Positions 38,772 through 48,012 of a stretch of DNA of 64,000 nt are shown here, piece by piece (within the stretch, counting starts at the first letter, position 1; every line of letters begins with the position of its first letter). The notes beneath the pieces were generated by a model. That model saw only the letters and a program-made list of their open reading frames with translations. It had not been told where the DNA came from and made no database searches. The DNA lies in assembly GCA_016292805.1 (NCBI GenBank), contig JAEDFM010000004.1, forward strand, positions 19,808 through 83,807, given 5' to 3'. Source of the stretch: Treponema sp. (lineage in GTDB: Bacteria; Spirochaetota; Spirochaetia; Treponematales; Treponemataceae). Position numbers and translations under genes: made by a program.

Positions 38772-38800
38772 TTGTTTAACCCTTCTATTTCTGATATTAT
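38772..38800 (+). promoter_or_regulatory. purA promoter
   Basis: -35 TTGTTT (38772-38777), 17-base spacer, -10 TATTAT (38795-38800). The predicted transcript has a leader of about 110 bases, long for this window, holding three stem-loops. Between the guaB and purA promoters (38646-38771) I see only AT-rich sequence and a weak six-base hairpin at 38748-38765. Confidence 0.6.
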
Positions 38801-38806
38801 CTATAT

Positions 38807-38915
38807 GTAAAAACACCTTGCGATGATTCAGCGAGTGCTTTTACACTTAGAATATATCTAATTCTAAAAACATTATCTTTTATATCCGCGATGATTCTGC
38901 GGAAAGGAAGTAACC
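38807..38915 (+). promoter_or_regulatory. Structured purA leader with duplicated hairpin
   Basis: Three consecutive stem-loops lie between the promoter and ATG. The first (about 38809-38842) has stem CTTGC/GCGAG extended by an A/T-rich lower stem; the second is TTAGAAT (38847-38853) with ATTCTAA (38861-38867), seven perfect pairs; the third is TCCGC (38885-38889) with GCGGA (38899-38903). The first and third share the 14-mer GCGATGATTC(A/T)GCG, at 38820-38833 and 38888-38901. The ribosome site AAGGAAG follows the third directly. The pattern suggests RNA-based regulation of AMP synthesis; no known purine riboswitch core is recognised. Confidence 0.6.
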
Positions 38916-40139
38916 ATGAACATTGTAGTTATGGGTGCCCAGTGGGGCGATGAAGGTAAAGGTAAAATCGTTGATTACCTTGCTCAGGATGCAAAATACG
39001 TTGTTCGCTTTGCCGGCGGTGCTAATGCAGGTCACACAATTGTAGTTGATGGAAAGAAATATGCTCTCCACCAGGTTCCAAGTGGAATCCTCTATCCGGA
39101 AAAAACAGTTTTCCTTGGTTCAGGTATGGTAATTGATCCTGAAGCTCTCTTCAAAGAACTTCAGATGCTTAAAGACAACGGTGTAAACTGGGAAGGTCGT
39201 ATTTTTATCTCTGACCGTGCTCACCTTACATTACCAGGCTACCGCCAGATGGATAAAGACCGGGACGCAGCTCGTAAACGCCCAATCGGTACAACAGGCC
39301 GTGGTATTGGTACAACTTATTCAATGAAATCAGAACGTGATGGTATCCGTGTTGCTGACCTTGACTGGGAAGAAAAATGGAATGACCTTGACGATGCAGA
39401 TAAAGAATTCCTAAATCAGTACAAGGACCAGCTTATTGGTATGCGTGTAAATCTTGCAGCTAAAATGTATGAATACCGCAACGAAAACATTCTTTTTGAA
39501 GGTGCACAGGGTGCTATGCTTGATATTGATTCAGGTACATATCCATATGTATCTTCAGGTGCTTCTGGTTCTTACGGTGCTTCTTCTGGTTCAGGAATTG
39601 GTCCTAAAGCTTTGGACAAAATCTACGGTGTATTCAAGGCTTATGAAACACGCGTAGGTAACGGTCCTATGCCATCAGAATTCGATGCAGAAACAGAAGG
39701 CGAACTTTGCGACTATGTACGCAATACAGGTAACGAATTTGGTGTTACAACAGGTCGTCCACGCCGCTGTGGTTACCTTGACTTGGTAGCTCTCCGCTAT
39801 GCTTGTCATGTAAACTCAATCGACAACCTGGTTCTTACTCACCTTGATATTTATGATGACATGAACGAAATTGAAGCTTGTGTTGCATATAACATTGATG
39901 GAAAAATCGTAACTGACTTCCCAGCTTCTATTCCTGATTTGAACAAGGCTAAACCTGTTCTTCAGAAATTCAAGGGATGGAAAGAAGACATTACAAAATG
40001 TACATCATATAAGAAGCTTCCAAAAGCAGCTAAAGAATATGTTGAATTCATCGAAGACTTTACAGGAACAAAAGTTGGTATCGTTTCTGTAGGTGCAGAT
40101 AGAAATCAGACATTCATCCGCGATAAAATTTGGCGTTAA
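38916..40139 (+). CDS. purA: Adenylosuccinate synthetase
   Basis: The protein has 407 residues. The GTP loop GDEGKGKIVDYLA is at 12-24 and the IMP/catalytic residues in 'FAGGANAGHTIVVDGKKYA'; later 'GTTGRGIGTTY' and 'TTGRPRRCGYLDLVALRYA' are family-specific. It condenses IMP with aspartate using GTP, the first committed step to AMP. It is slightly shorter than the E. coli enzyme (~430). Codon use looks more optimised (many GGT, CGT and AAC codons) than in neighbours, suggesting high expression. It has its own promoter and a structured leader. Confidence 0.97.
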   Translation: MNIVVMGAQWGDEGKGKIVDYLAQDAKYVVRFAGGANAGHTIVVDGKKYALHQVPSGILYPEKTVFLGSGMVIDPEALFKELQMLKDNGVNWEGRIFISDRAHLTLPGYRQMDKDRDAARKRPIGTTGRGIGTTYSMKSERDGIRVADLDWEEKWNDLDDADKEFLNQYKDQLIGMRVNLAAKMYEYRNENILFEGAQGAMLDIDSGTYPYVSSGASGSYGASSGSGIGPKALDKIYGVFKAYETRVGNGPMPSEFDAETEGELCDYVRNTGNEFGVTTGRPRRCGYLDLVALRYACHVNSIDNLVLTHLDIYDDMNEIEACVAYNIDGKIVTDFPASIPDLNKAKPVLQKFKGWKEDITKCTSYKKLPKAAKEYVEFIEDFTGTKVGIVSVGADRNQTFIRDKIWR

Positions 40140-40140
40140 T

Positions 40141-40203
40141 CCGCTGCGCGAAGCAGCTGCCTCTTAACGGGGACCGTCTGTGGCGGCTCATAGCACCAGA
40201 CGG
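40141..40203 (+). repeat. GC-rich double-hairpin element after purA
   Basis: Directly after the purA stop lie GCTGC-GCGAA-GCAGC (40143-40157) and CCGTCTG (40174-40180) paired with CAGACGG (40197-40203). The stretch is far richer in G+C than its surroundings and is not followed by a proper T-run. It may be a REP-like dispersed element or a 3'-end-stabilising structure. Confidence 0.45.
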
Positions 40204-40231
40204 AAAATGTTTGCATTTTTAATTTTTGTTA

Positions 40232-40318
40232 AGCACACGGATTTGTATTTTTCTACGAAAAAATTACTTTATTTAAAAGTGGTTTACCTGGAAAATCAAA
40301 AGTCCGTGTGCTATTTTT
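40232..40318 (+). terminator. Long-loop hairpin with T-run between purA and capA-like
   Basis: AGCACACGGA (40232-40241) pairs perfectly with TCCGTGTGCT (40303-40312); three more pairs (one G-T) extend inwards. The 61-base loop is AT-rich. The right arm is followed by ATTTTTT. It could end purA transcription, but the loop is unusually long for an intrinsic terminator, so a small structured RNA is an alternative. Confidence 0.45.
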
Positions 40319-40330
40319 TAGGATTACACA

Positions 40331-41551
40331 GTGAAAAAAAATTATTTATTGACATTTTTATCTTTTCTTTTCTTTTTCACTGCCTGTCAGTCCACAAAGG
40401 CCGACTTAAACAATAAAGTCACATCCCCTATTCTACCGAAAGCCCCAGCACAAAAAATCCAGGATGAAAAAACAAGCAAGTCTCAACTGAACCTGCTTTT
40501 TGCAGGTGATATTATGGCTCATTCTGTAAACTACAATGTGCGTAACTATAACAAAATCTGGGAAAGCATTTCAGAAACGGTTCTTTCTGCAGATCTGGCT
40601 TTTGGAAACATTGAATCCCCTGTAGATACTACAAAAGAAGCCAGCTCATATCCTCAATTTAATATGACAAAAAAATATCTGCAGGCAGCTATAGATTCTG
40701 GCTTCGATGTATTTTCTCTTTGCAATAATCATACTAATGACTGGTTTTTAGAAGGAATAAAAGAAACTGTAAAAACTACAAATGAACTTACAGAAGACGA
40801 GCTTAAAGAAGGCCATCACATATATTTTTCTGGGGTAAAAAATAAACCAGAGGATGAATACACATGGAACTACATTGAACGCAACGGCTGGAAAATAATA
40901 TTTCTTCCAATAACTGAACTTTTAAACCGCAACGATGCAGCTTCCTATATCAACTTTGTAAAACCAAAAGAAGCAGACAGAACAAAGCTTAAAAATTTCA
41001 TTAAAAAACTGAATAATGAATATCCTAACGATTTGTTCATTCTATCGGTTCACACAGCAGAACCAGAATATGTACGGGCTGTAACTCAGGAACAGGAAGA
41101 TTTTTACAAAGAGCTGCTGGATTGCGGAGTTGATGTTCTTTGGGCAAACCATGCTCACATTATTAAAGACCGAAAATATATTTTCAATGTAGAAAATAAT
41201 ACTCAGAAGGTAATTATGTACGCCAATGGAAATACTATCAGTGGACAGCGCACAAAACCTGACTTTGTTGCAAAAACACCAGCCACCGAAAGAGATAATA
41301 CAGGCGACGGTCTAATGGTACAGATTACTTTTACAAAAGACACAAAAGGCAAAAAAGCCCATATTACTAAAGCAGAAAACATTTTCATTACCACATATAT
41401 TAATTCAGCCTGGGAGTTTGTTATAAAACCTATGAATCAAGCTTTCATCGATTATCTTTATGAAGTAAAAAGAGATGATTGGGCTAATTACATAGAAAAA
41501 CGTATGAAAATTAACAATACCTATACAAAGGATTTATTAGAATGGCAATAG
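40331..41551 (+). CDS. CapA/PGA-synthesis-type lipoprotein
   Basis: The protein has 406 residues from a GTG start with AGGA upstream. The signal ends FFTA-C (Cys19). The rest matches the PGA_cap metallophosphatase-like fold: 'NLLFAGDIMAHSVNYN' (D and H metal ligands), 'ADLAFGNIESPVD', 'FDVFSLCNNHTNDWF' and 'DVLWANHAHIIKD'. Relatives are involved in poly-gamma-glutamate capsule export or release. The usual partner genes capB and capC are absent here, so it may act on another polymer. It overlaps the helicase gene by 10 bases. Confidence 0.88.
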   Translation: MKKNYLLTFLSFLFFFTACQSTKADLNNKVTSPILPKAPAQKIQDEKTSKSQLNLLFAGDIMAHSVNYNVRNYNKIWESISETVLSADLAFGNIESPVDTTKEASSYPQFNMTKKYLQAAIDSGFDVFSLCNNHTNDWFLEGIKETVKTTNELTEDELKEGHHIYFSGVKNKPEDEYTWNYIERNGWKIIFLPITELLNRNDAASYINFVKPKEADRTKLKNFIKKLNNEYPNDLFILSVHTAEPEYVRAVTQEQEDFYKELLDCGVDVLWANHAHIIKDRKYIFNVENNTQKVIMYANGNTISGQRTKPDFVAKTPATERDNTGDGLMVQITFTKDTKGKKAHITKAENIFITTYINSAWEFVIKPMNQAFIDYLYEVKRDDWANYIEKRMKINNTYTKDLLEWQ

Positions 41552-44133
41552 ACTATAAAAATTTACCAGTATATGCACAAAAACAGAAAATATTGGACTG
41601 TCTGGAATCAAATCAGGTTGTAATTGTAGAAAGTCCTACTGGTTCCGGTAAAACAACTCAGATTCCTGTAATTTTATACGAAGCTGGTTATGCTACAAAC
41701 GGTATAATTGGTGTAACTCAGCCACGCCGTATTGCAGCACTTTCTGTAAGCGAATTTATTTCAAAGCAGATGGATACACCATATCCCGGCCTTGTTGGTT
41801 ACAAAATGCGTTTTGAAGATGTAACCAGTAAAGACACCAGAATCAAAATTATGACAGATGGTATTTTGTTGCAGGAAATGAAGCTTGATCCATGGCTTTC
41901 AAAATACTCAGTTTTAATGATTGACGAAGCTCACGAACGCAGCCTGAACATTGACTTTGTACTTGGCCTTGTAAAACGAGTTTTACAGGAACGAAAAGAC
42001 TTCCATGTAATTGTAAGCTCAGCAACAATGAATACTCAGGTTTTCAGCGAATACTTTGGCGGTGCTCCAATCGTTTCTATTGATACTGTAACTTATCCAG
42101 TAAGCCTTATTTATGACCCAATTAAAGGTGGCTCAACAACAACTACAGAAGCAGGCTGCGACCAGATTCTTTCAAAAATCTGCAACACAATAGACCGTGT
42201 ATTAGATAATGATGAAGATGATGGAGGCATTCTTGTTTTCCTTCCTGGCGAAAAGATTATTAAAGACTGCGTAGACAGACTCTATCACGCACCATTTTCC
42301 AGAAAGCTTCATATTCTGCCGCTGTATGGCCGTCTTCCAAAAGAACAGCAGGAGCTTGTATTTGATCCAGCACCAGAAGGAAAACGCAAGGTTGTAATTT
42401 CAACAAATATTGCAGAAACCTCTGTTACTATCAGTGATATAACTACTGTAATTGATTCTGGATTATGTAAGCTTAATTTTTACAGTCCAAGAACCTTTAC
42501 TTCATCTCTTATTGAATCTACAGTTTCAAAAGCCAGCTGTAACCAGCGAAAAGGACGAGCAGGACGAACCCACGAAGGTACCTGTTACCGCCTTTATTCC
42601 CGACAGGATTTTGAATCCCGTCCATTATACACAACAGAAGAAATTTACCGCACAGACTTAAGTGAAGTTGTTCTACAGATGGCTGATTTAGGCATCACTG
42701 ACTTCTACGGGTTTGACTTTATCTCTAATCCGGGCAAGGAGGGAATTATAGGTGCCGTTGAAACATTAAAAATGCTGGGGGCACTTGAAGATGACAACTA
42801 TCTTTCATCTATCGGTAAAATGATGTGCCGCTTCCCTCTTGAACCAAGAATCAGCCGTATTATTGTAGAAGCAATAATGCGTTTCCCAGATGTACTTGAT
42901 AAAACCCTTATTGCAGCTTCATTCCTTAGTGCAAACTCTCCATTTGTTTTACCACTTAACGAAGAAATGGAAGCCAGAAAAGCACACCACCGTTTCCGGG
43001 ATATGACTGGAGACTTTGGTACATATCTGAATCTTTTCCACGCTTATAAACAGACAGACAACAGAGAAAAATTCTGTAAAAAGAATTATCTTGATGAACG
43101 GGTAATGGCGGAAATTGAAAACATTAACTTCCAGCTTACAGAAATTGTAAACGAAAAAATGGGGATTCCTGTTATGGAAGGTAAAGGCAGCATGCAGGAT
43201 TATTTGTGCTGTATTGCAGCAGGTATGATTCAGTTTGTTTGTATACGTAATGGTCGTGAAAGTTACCGATCCATTACAGCAGATCATATCTGCATTCATC
43301 CAGGTTCTGTTATGTTCCGTCAGGATCCATTATTTATTGTTGCAGGTGAAATTGTAAAAACCTCCCGTATTTTTGCAATGAGTGTTTCGCCACTTACAAA
43401 ACCAATGCTTGATATTATCAATCCAGCTTTACATGAACGATTATTAGCCTGCAAACACAATAAAGCTACAGAACCTTCTTTCAAGAAAACAGAAATTGTT
43501 CGCAAGGACGGTAAAAAATCTAAAGCAGAAAAGAAATTTGACCGTGAACAGAAAGCCCTTTCAGAAGAAGCAGAAGCAAATGCTCTGTCTCTTGGAGAAT
43601 TTCTTTTTGAAACAAAGAAAATTAAAGGCAAAAAGACAGCTATTCTTCCATTAGACTATTTCCGTTTAGCAATTCTTCAGGAAAAAGATAAAGCAAAACT
43701 TAATGCCTGTGGAAATTTAAAAGGCCAGATTATAACAAAAGATCACGGAACAATGATGGATGGCGAAAAAATGTCATTAATCATCAATACAATTAAAAAC
43801 CTGGATCTTACGCCTATTTCTGAGAAAAAATGGAACCGTCATTTGAATGCAAATATAAATGATCCTGTTGGAAAAGAAAGTCTTATAGATTCTTTAGATT
43901 GGATAATGCGTACTGCTATGGCTAAACAGAAGAACAAAGAATATGGTTTTATAACATTATTCACCGACAGCCACGGAAATTACTGGTACAAAGTTTCCAG
44001 AGGCTTTTCTACAGCAGTAACAGAAACTCATTCTTCATTAGAAAACTTAATTGAAGAAAATATAGATTTTTCTGAAGAAGAAAAAAAGAAAATCAGTGAA
44101 AAGCTCAGAGAAATAAATAAACTATATGAATAA
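41542..44133 (+). CDS. DEAH-box ATP-dependent helicase (HrpA-like)
   Basis: The protein has 863 residues. Motif I SPTGSGKTTQ (31-40), Ia 'TQPRRIAALSV', II DEAHERS (near 128), III 'SSATMN', V 'STNIAETSVTI' and VI 'QRKGRAGR' are all present. HA2/winged-helix and OB-fold regions follow (~410-640), then a Lys-rich insert (~650-690) and a C-terminal domain not recognised. HrpA proteins (~1300 residues) resolve stalled ribosomes or process mRNA; this one is shorter, with a different C-terminus, so hrpA is not assigned firmly. It overlaps the capA-like gene. Confidence 0.9.
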   Translation: MAIDYKNLPVYAQKQKILDCLESNQVVIVESPTGSGKTTQIPVILYEAGYATNGIIGVTQPRRIAALSVSEFISKQMDTPYPGLVGYKMRFEDVTSKDTRIKIMTDGILLQEMKLDPWLSKYSVLMIDEAHERSLNIDFVLGLVKRVLQERKDFHVIVSSATMNTQVFSEYFGGAPIVSIDTVTYPVSLIYDPIKGGSTTTTEAGCDQILSKICNTIDRVLDNDEDDGGILVFLPGEKIIKDCVDRLYHAPFSRKLHILPLYGRLPKEQQELVFDPAPEGKRKVVISTNIAETSVTISDITTVIDSGLCKLNFYSPRTFTSSLIESTVSKASCNQRKGRAGRTHEGTCYRLYSRQDFESRPLYTTEEIYRTDLSEVVLQMADLGITDFYGFDFISNPGKEGIIGAVETLKMLGALEDDNYLSSIGKMMCRFPLEPRISRIIVEAIMRFPDVLDKTLIAASFLSANSPFVLPLNEEMEARKAHHRFRDMTGDFGTYLNLFHAYKQTDNREKFCKKNYLDERVMAEIENINFQLTEIVNEKMGIPVMEGKGSMQDYLCCIAAGMIQFVCIRNGRESYRSITADHICIHPGSVMFRQDPLFIVAGEIVKTSRIFAMSVSPLTKPMLDIINPALHERLLACKHNKATEPSFKKTEIVRKDGKKSKAEKKFDREQKALSEEAEANALSLGEFLFETKKIKGKKTAILPLDYFRLAILQEKDKAKLNACGNLKGQIITKDHGTMMDGEKMSLIINTIKNLDLTPISEKKWNRHLNANINDPVGKESLIDSLDWIMRTAMAKQKNKEYGFITLFTDSHGNYWYKVSRGFSTAVTETHSSLENLIEENIDFSEEEKKKISEKLREINKLYE

Positions 44134-44139
44134 AATAAA

Positions 44140-44182
44140 AGGGATGTCTAAAAAGTAATCAAAACTTCTTTTAGACATCCCT
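44140..44182. terminator. Bidirectional terminator between the helicase and HEAT-protein genes
   Basis: AGGGATGTCTAAA (44140-44152) and TTTAGACATCCCT (44170-44182) form 13 perfect pairs. It lies between convergent stops and has A/T tracts on both sides. The core GGGATGTCT also forms the stem of the terminator at 52094-52121. Confidence 0.85.
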
Positions 44183-44186
44183 ATCT

Positions 44187-45737
44187 CTATTTTGCATCAG
44201 CTGTAGAATTATTCTCAGCCTTTTGAGCTTCTTCTTTTTTCGCCAAGTCTTCTTCTTCAATTCCAAGAAGTTTCATAGCCCGTTTTTTGTTACTTGCATT
44301 AGCTTTTTTATCTTCTGCAATAGCACGAACCTTTGGTTCAATTGAAGTAGATTTTCCACTTTTATACATATCTAAACCTAAACTTATAGTTGTAGTATCT
44401 TTTGAGTCCAGGTACAAAGCGCAAACTTCATCATACGAGGGTTTATATTTTTTAGATAATTCTTTTCCAATAGCATAACGAAGATCTTTTAATTTATCAT
44501 CTGTAGCACATTTTTTAGCTAATTCGATAATTTCGGCTTCTCCGGCGTGTTCTTCTCTAAGTAAAACCTCTATTACTTTTTTCTTTGTGGCATCGCCTGC
44601 TTTTTTGTCATTAATTTGACTTACAAGAAATTCATTGCCACTATTTGTATTAAGTACTGCAAGACTGCTTATAGCTTCATCCTTTATAACTTTTTCAGAA
44701 TCATTTTTTATACGATGAATTAAGTAAGGAGCTGCTTCTTTAATATCCATTTCTTTTACAGCTTTAATAGATTCCTGTCTAACCTTCCAGTGTTCATCAC
44801 GAATACCTTCCATAATGGCAGCCTTTGCTTCAATTACTTCCGGATAGTTTATAAGACCTTTAATAATATACTGTCTTAAATTTGGATCTGTTGCTTTATA
44901 ATTATCAATCAAAACAGGAACAGATTTATTAACCTTCATAAGACCAATACCTTCTGCGGCATACATACGCACAAAAGTATTTTCGTCATCATTTTCAAGA
45001 ATCTCTACCAGCTTATTCCAGGTAGAAAGAGCCTTCATTTTACCACAGGCACGCATAAGACTCTGTCTCTGAGCATCACTTAAATCCTCACGATCAAGAT
45101 ACTCTGCAAGGAAAAGAGCTTCCCCTTCTCCACCAATTTCGCCCAATGTAGCAATTGCATCATTAAAATAATTGTCGTTTTCACCTTCAATTAATGTGAT
45201 TACAGCAGGAATTGCAGCCGTAGTTTTGCAGGCCTGAACATATCTGAATGATGCTTTTACAACATCATTTTTTTCATCATAAGGATCGTTCAATAAATCT
45301 ACGGCAAAATCTTCAAGACAAGGATCTTCCAGCTTTGTAAAATAATTAAGGATTTTTTCTTTAATCGAAGTATTCTGGGTTTTCTGGAAAACATCATAAA
45401 TTTCTTCTGTAAAACGAGGATCCTCATTTTTGGTCAATTTATCAAGTAAATCAGAAATTTCAGATGGAATGCCATATTTAATAGTACTGCGGAAATTTTC
45501 TTCATCATCTTTTGTTTCATCTTTTTCTGCAGCCGCTTCTGCCTTTTCCTTATCAATAGGCCGTGGTCGTTTAGGTGCAGGAACTTCAGCATACCCGCCA
45601 GCAGATGCTATAACTTCAGTTGTTCCTTCTGCAATTTCTTCAACTACATCTTCTACTTCAAAAGCATCAGTTTCATCACAAATCAGAGGAAAACAAATTA
45701 ATCCAACTATCAATACACTTAATAAAAATCTTTTCAT
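44187..45737 (-). CDS. Exported HEAT-repeat protein
   Basis: The protein has 516 residues. The ATG at 45737 follows GAAGGA; an upstream in-frame start would spoil the signal peptide (MKRFLLSVLIVGLICFPLIC). An acidic, Ala/Lys/Pro-rich region (~20-85) precedes about ten HEAT/PBS-lyase-like repeats (100-495), for instance 'AIPAVITLIEGENDNYFNDAIATLGEIG' and 'APYLIHRIKNDSEKVIKDEAISSLAVL' (quoted in segments). The end is Lys/Glu/Ala-rich. Such repeats bind proteins; a periplasmic scaffold is inferred. It is the last gene after tgt (52-base gap). Confidence 0.85.
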   Translation of the reverse strand: MKRFLLSVLIVGLICFPLICDETDAFEVEDVVEEIAEGTTEVIASAGGYAEVPAPKRPRPIDKEKAEAAAEKDETKDDEENFRSTIKYGIPSEISDLLDKLTKNEDPRFTEEIYDVFQKTQNTSIKEKILNYFTKLEDPCLEDFAVDLLNDPYDEKNDVVKASFRYVQACKTTAAIPAVITLIEGENDNYFNDAIATLGEIGGEGEALFLAEYLDREDLSDAQRQSLMRACGKMKALSTWNKLVEILENDDENTFVRMYAAEGIGLMKVNKSVPVLIDNYKATDPNLRQYIIKGLINYPEVIEAKAAIMEGIRDEHWKVRQESIKAVKEMDIKEAAPYLIHRIKNDSEKVIKDEAISSLAVLNTNSGNEFLVSQINDKKAGDATKKKVIEVLLREEHAGEAEIIELAKKCATDDKLKDLRYAIGKELSKKYKPSYDEVCALYLDSKDTTTISLGLDMYKSGKSTSIEPKVRAIAEDKKANASNKKRAMKLLGIEEEDLAKKEEAQKAENNSTADAK

Positions 45738-45789
45738 TTTTCCTTCACAACAATTTCTCAAATATCAATTATCACCTGGAAGTTTTCAA

Positions 45790-46926
45790 TTAAAACCCGC
45801 TATGATATTTTTCCAGGAATTCCTTTCTATACTCTTCAAACCTATTTTCATCAATTGCGTTACGGATTTCTTTCATCATTTCGTTTAAAAAATACAAATT
45901 GTGGTAAGAAGCAAGAATTGAACTTAAGATTTCCTGTTCCTTAAACAAATGACGCAAATAAGCCTTACTATATGTTCGGCAAACTTTACAATTACATTCA
46001 GAATCTACAGGTGTAAAATCATGAGTCCATCGTTCCTGTTTAATAGAAAGCTGACCTCGACGGGTAAAATATGCACCATTACGGGCATTGCGGGTTGGCA
46101 ATACGCAGTCAAACATATCAACTCCAGATTGAACTGCATCAAGAATATATTCAGGAGTACCAATTCCCATTACATACTTTGGTTTATCTTCTGGTAAGCT
46201 TTCGCAGGTATAATTCATAAAATGAACAAATTCATCATGAGGTTCACCAACACTAAGACCACCAATAGCAATACCAGGCATATCAAGACTGGCTACAAAT
46301 TCAGCACTCTGTTTACGAAGATCTTCACTAAAATGCCCCTGAACAATTGGAAAAAGCATACCTTCGTAGCCCTGCTCCCGCTGAGCTTCCCATTCTTTTT
46401 TTGCACGAACCAGCCAGTCAGAGGTAATTCTTAATGCCTTTTCTGCATTTTTACGAGGTTCATCATAACCAGTACAAACATCAAGCTGCATCTGAATATC
46501 AGAATTAAATTTTGTCTGAGTCTGAACAACATTTTCAGGAGTAAACAAATGATAGCTCCCATCAATGTTACTCTGAAATTTTACACCTTCATCTGTAATC
46601 TTGCGAAGCTTAGAAAGTGAAAATACCTGGAATCCACCAGAATCTGTAAGAAAATTTTTCTTCCACTGTGAAAAACCATGCAATCCGCCAGCTTCTTTAA
46701 TTAAATCTGGGCCAGGACGGAGAAAAAGATGATATGTATTTGCAAGAATAATATCAAAATCAATTTCTTCAAGAAAATCTTTTGGCATAGCTTTAACTGT
46801 AGCATTTGTTCCTACAGGCATAAAAACAGGAGTTCGAACATCTCCATGTGGAAGATGTAAAGTACCAGTACGGGCTTTACCATCAGTAGATTTATGTTTA
46901 ATGTCAAATATTTTTAATACACTCAT
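45790..46926 (-). CDS. tgt: tRNA-guanine transglycosylase
   Basis: The protein has 378 residues. Catalytic 'LTDSGGFQVFSLSKLRK' carries the general acid Asp; the nucleophile Asp is in 'MFDCVLPTRNARNG'; the zinc site is 'CNCKVC' plus the later His ('ASYHNLYFL'). It exchanges guanine-34 for preQ1 in GUN-anticodon tRNAs, the first tRNA-linked step to queuosine. It follows lptG by 9 bases. The rest of the pathway is not in the window. Length is typical. Confidence 0.96.
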   Translation of the reverse strand: MSVLKIFDIKHKSTDGKARTGTLHLPHGDVRTPVFMPVGTNATVKAMPKDFLEEIDFDIILANTYHLFLRPGPDLIKEAGGLHGFSQWKKNFLTDSGGFQVFSLSKLRKITDEGVKFQSNIDGSYHLFTPENVVQTQTKFNSDIQMQLDVCTGYDEPRKNAEKALRITSDWLVRAKKEWEAQREQGYEGMLFPIVQGHFSEDLRKQSAEFVASLDMPGIAIGGLSVGEPHDEFVHFMNYTCESLPEDKPKYVMGIGTPEYILDAVQSGVDMFDCVLPTRNARNGAYFTRRGQLSIKQERWTHDFTPVDSECNCKVCRTYSKAYLRHLFKEQEILSSILASYHNLYFLNEMMKEIRNAIDENRFEEYRKEFLEKYHSGF

Positions 46927-46935
46927 ATTTAATCC

Positions 46936-48012
46936 TTATGTTCTTGAATACTTCAGCAATACAGCACTGCCCGCCGTAAAGAAAAAGACCGGAAACCAGG
47001 CTCCCATAAATGGAGTAATATACCCATGTTTAGAAAGAACCATTGTAACCATCATCATTACATAAAAAGCAACAGAAGCTCCAATACAGGAAGCAAGACT
47101 TACAATCAATACATTCTTTTTTGTTTTACCAGTTAAACCAATTGAAAGGAATACAACAAGAAAAACGATGAAAGGAAATGCAAACTTTTTATAGTATTCT
47201 GAAAGCTGCTCATTATATGGCAGACCAGCTTTTTTAAGATGCTCAATATAAACCTTTGCTTCTTTTGCAGATACAGACTGCACATCAACTATTGATTTAC
47301 GGAAAATTGTATATGGTTCATTAATTAAACTTAAATCATCCTTGGAAACTGGAACAACTTTTAATTCATTATTTTCCATTACATATTGAACCGGACTATT
47401 TAAATTCCATAATTGTGAATCTTCATTCCATACAGCATTTTTTGCATAAATTATGGACCGCAGCTGTTTTTCTTCTGTGCGGAAAACAATATATACACCA
47501 GTTAGTTTTTTTGAATTTTCTGTATATTTCTTTGCCTTGTAAATAATTGTACTGTTCTGAGAAAGAACAATAATATCTGTATTATTTTCATTTTTTGATT
47601 TTCCCAAAAGCTGATTTTGCAGATCAACTTTTTTCTCGTAAGTCCATACAACCAGTCTGTTTTCAAAATGATAAAGTCCAAAAGAAAGAAAAACGGAAAG
47701 AATTAAAACTGGTAATGTAAACTTAAAAAGGGAAACGCCAGAAGCAAACAAAGCTTCAAGTTCATTGTTGGCATACATATCACTTAATACAAAGGATGTA
47801 GAAAACAGCATTCCTACAGGAATTGCATACCAGATTGTTTTAGGAGTATATAAAGCCATAACCTTAAATACATCACTCATTTTGGCGCTGTTCTGCAAAT
47901 AAGTGGTAAGGTTCATAAACAAATCTACAAGATTTAATACCAGAGAAAAGAATACAAGTGAACCAATAAAAAAAGGAATGATTTTTTTAAAAATGTATCC
48001 AACAAGTTTCAT
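46936..48012 (-). CDS. lptG: LptF/LptG-family permease (second copy)
   Basis: The protein has 358 residues. I start at ATG 48012, which overlaps the preceding stop in ATGA; an upstream extension has no signal-like sense. N-terminal helices (~10-30, 55-110), a periplasmic beta-jellyroll (~125-255) and C-terminal helices (~275-355) match the YjgP/YjgQ family. With LptF and LptB it forms the inner-membrane lipid extractor. LptB is not in the window. Assignment to G versus F is by order. Confidence 0.88.
   Translation of the reverse strand: MKLVGYIFKKIIPFFIGSLVFFSLVLNLVDLFMNLTTYLQNSAKMSDVFKVMALYTPKTIWYAIPVGMLFSTSFVLSDMYANNELEALFASGVSLFKFTLPVLILSVFLSFGLYHFENRLVVWTYEKKVDLQNQLLGKSKNENNTDIIVLSQNSTIIYKAKKYTENSKKLTGVYIVFRTEEKQLRSIIYAKNAVWNEDSQLWNLNSPVQYVMENNELKVVPVSKDDLSLINEPYTIFRKSIVDVQSVSAKEAKVYIEHLKKAGLPYNEQLSEYYKKFAFPFIVFLVVFLSIGLTGKTKKNVLIVSLASCIGASVAFYVMMMVTMVLSKHGYITPFMGAWFPVFFFTAGSAVLLKYSRT

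Noticed and set aside
38546..38915. Purine or other known riboswitch between guaB and purA
   Set aside because: None of the conserved core bases of the purine, PRPP or ZTP classes could be found; only the duplicated hairpins are supported.
40232..40312. tRNA-like gene
   Set aside because: The outer stem is 10 pairs but there is no T-arm GGTTC motif, D-arm or anticodon arm.
45430..45888. Open frame on the plus strand opposite the HEAT-protein gene
   Set aside because: Low-complexity Ser-rich shadow of an acidic coding sequence, without initiation signals.
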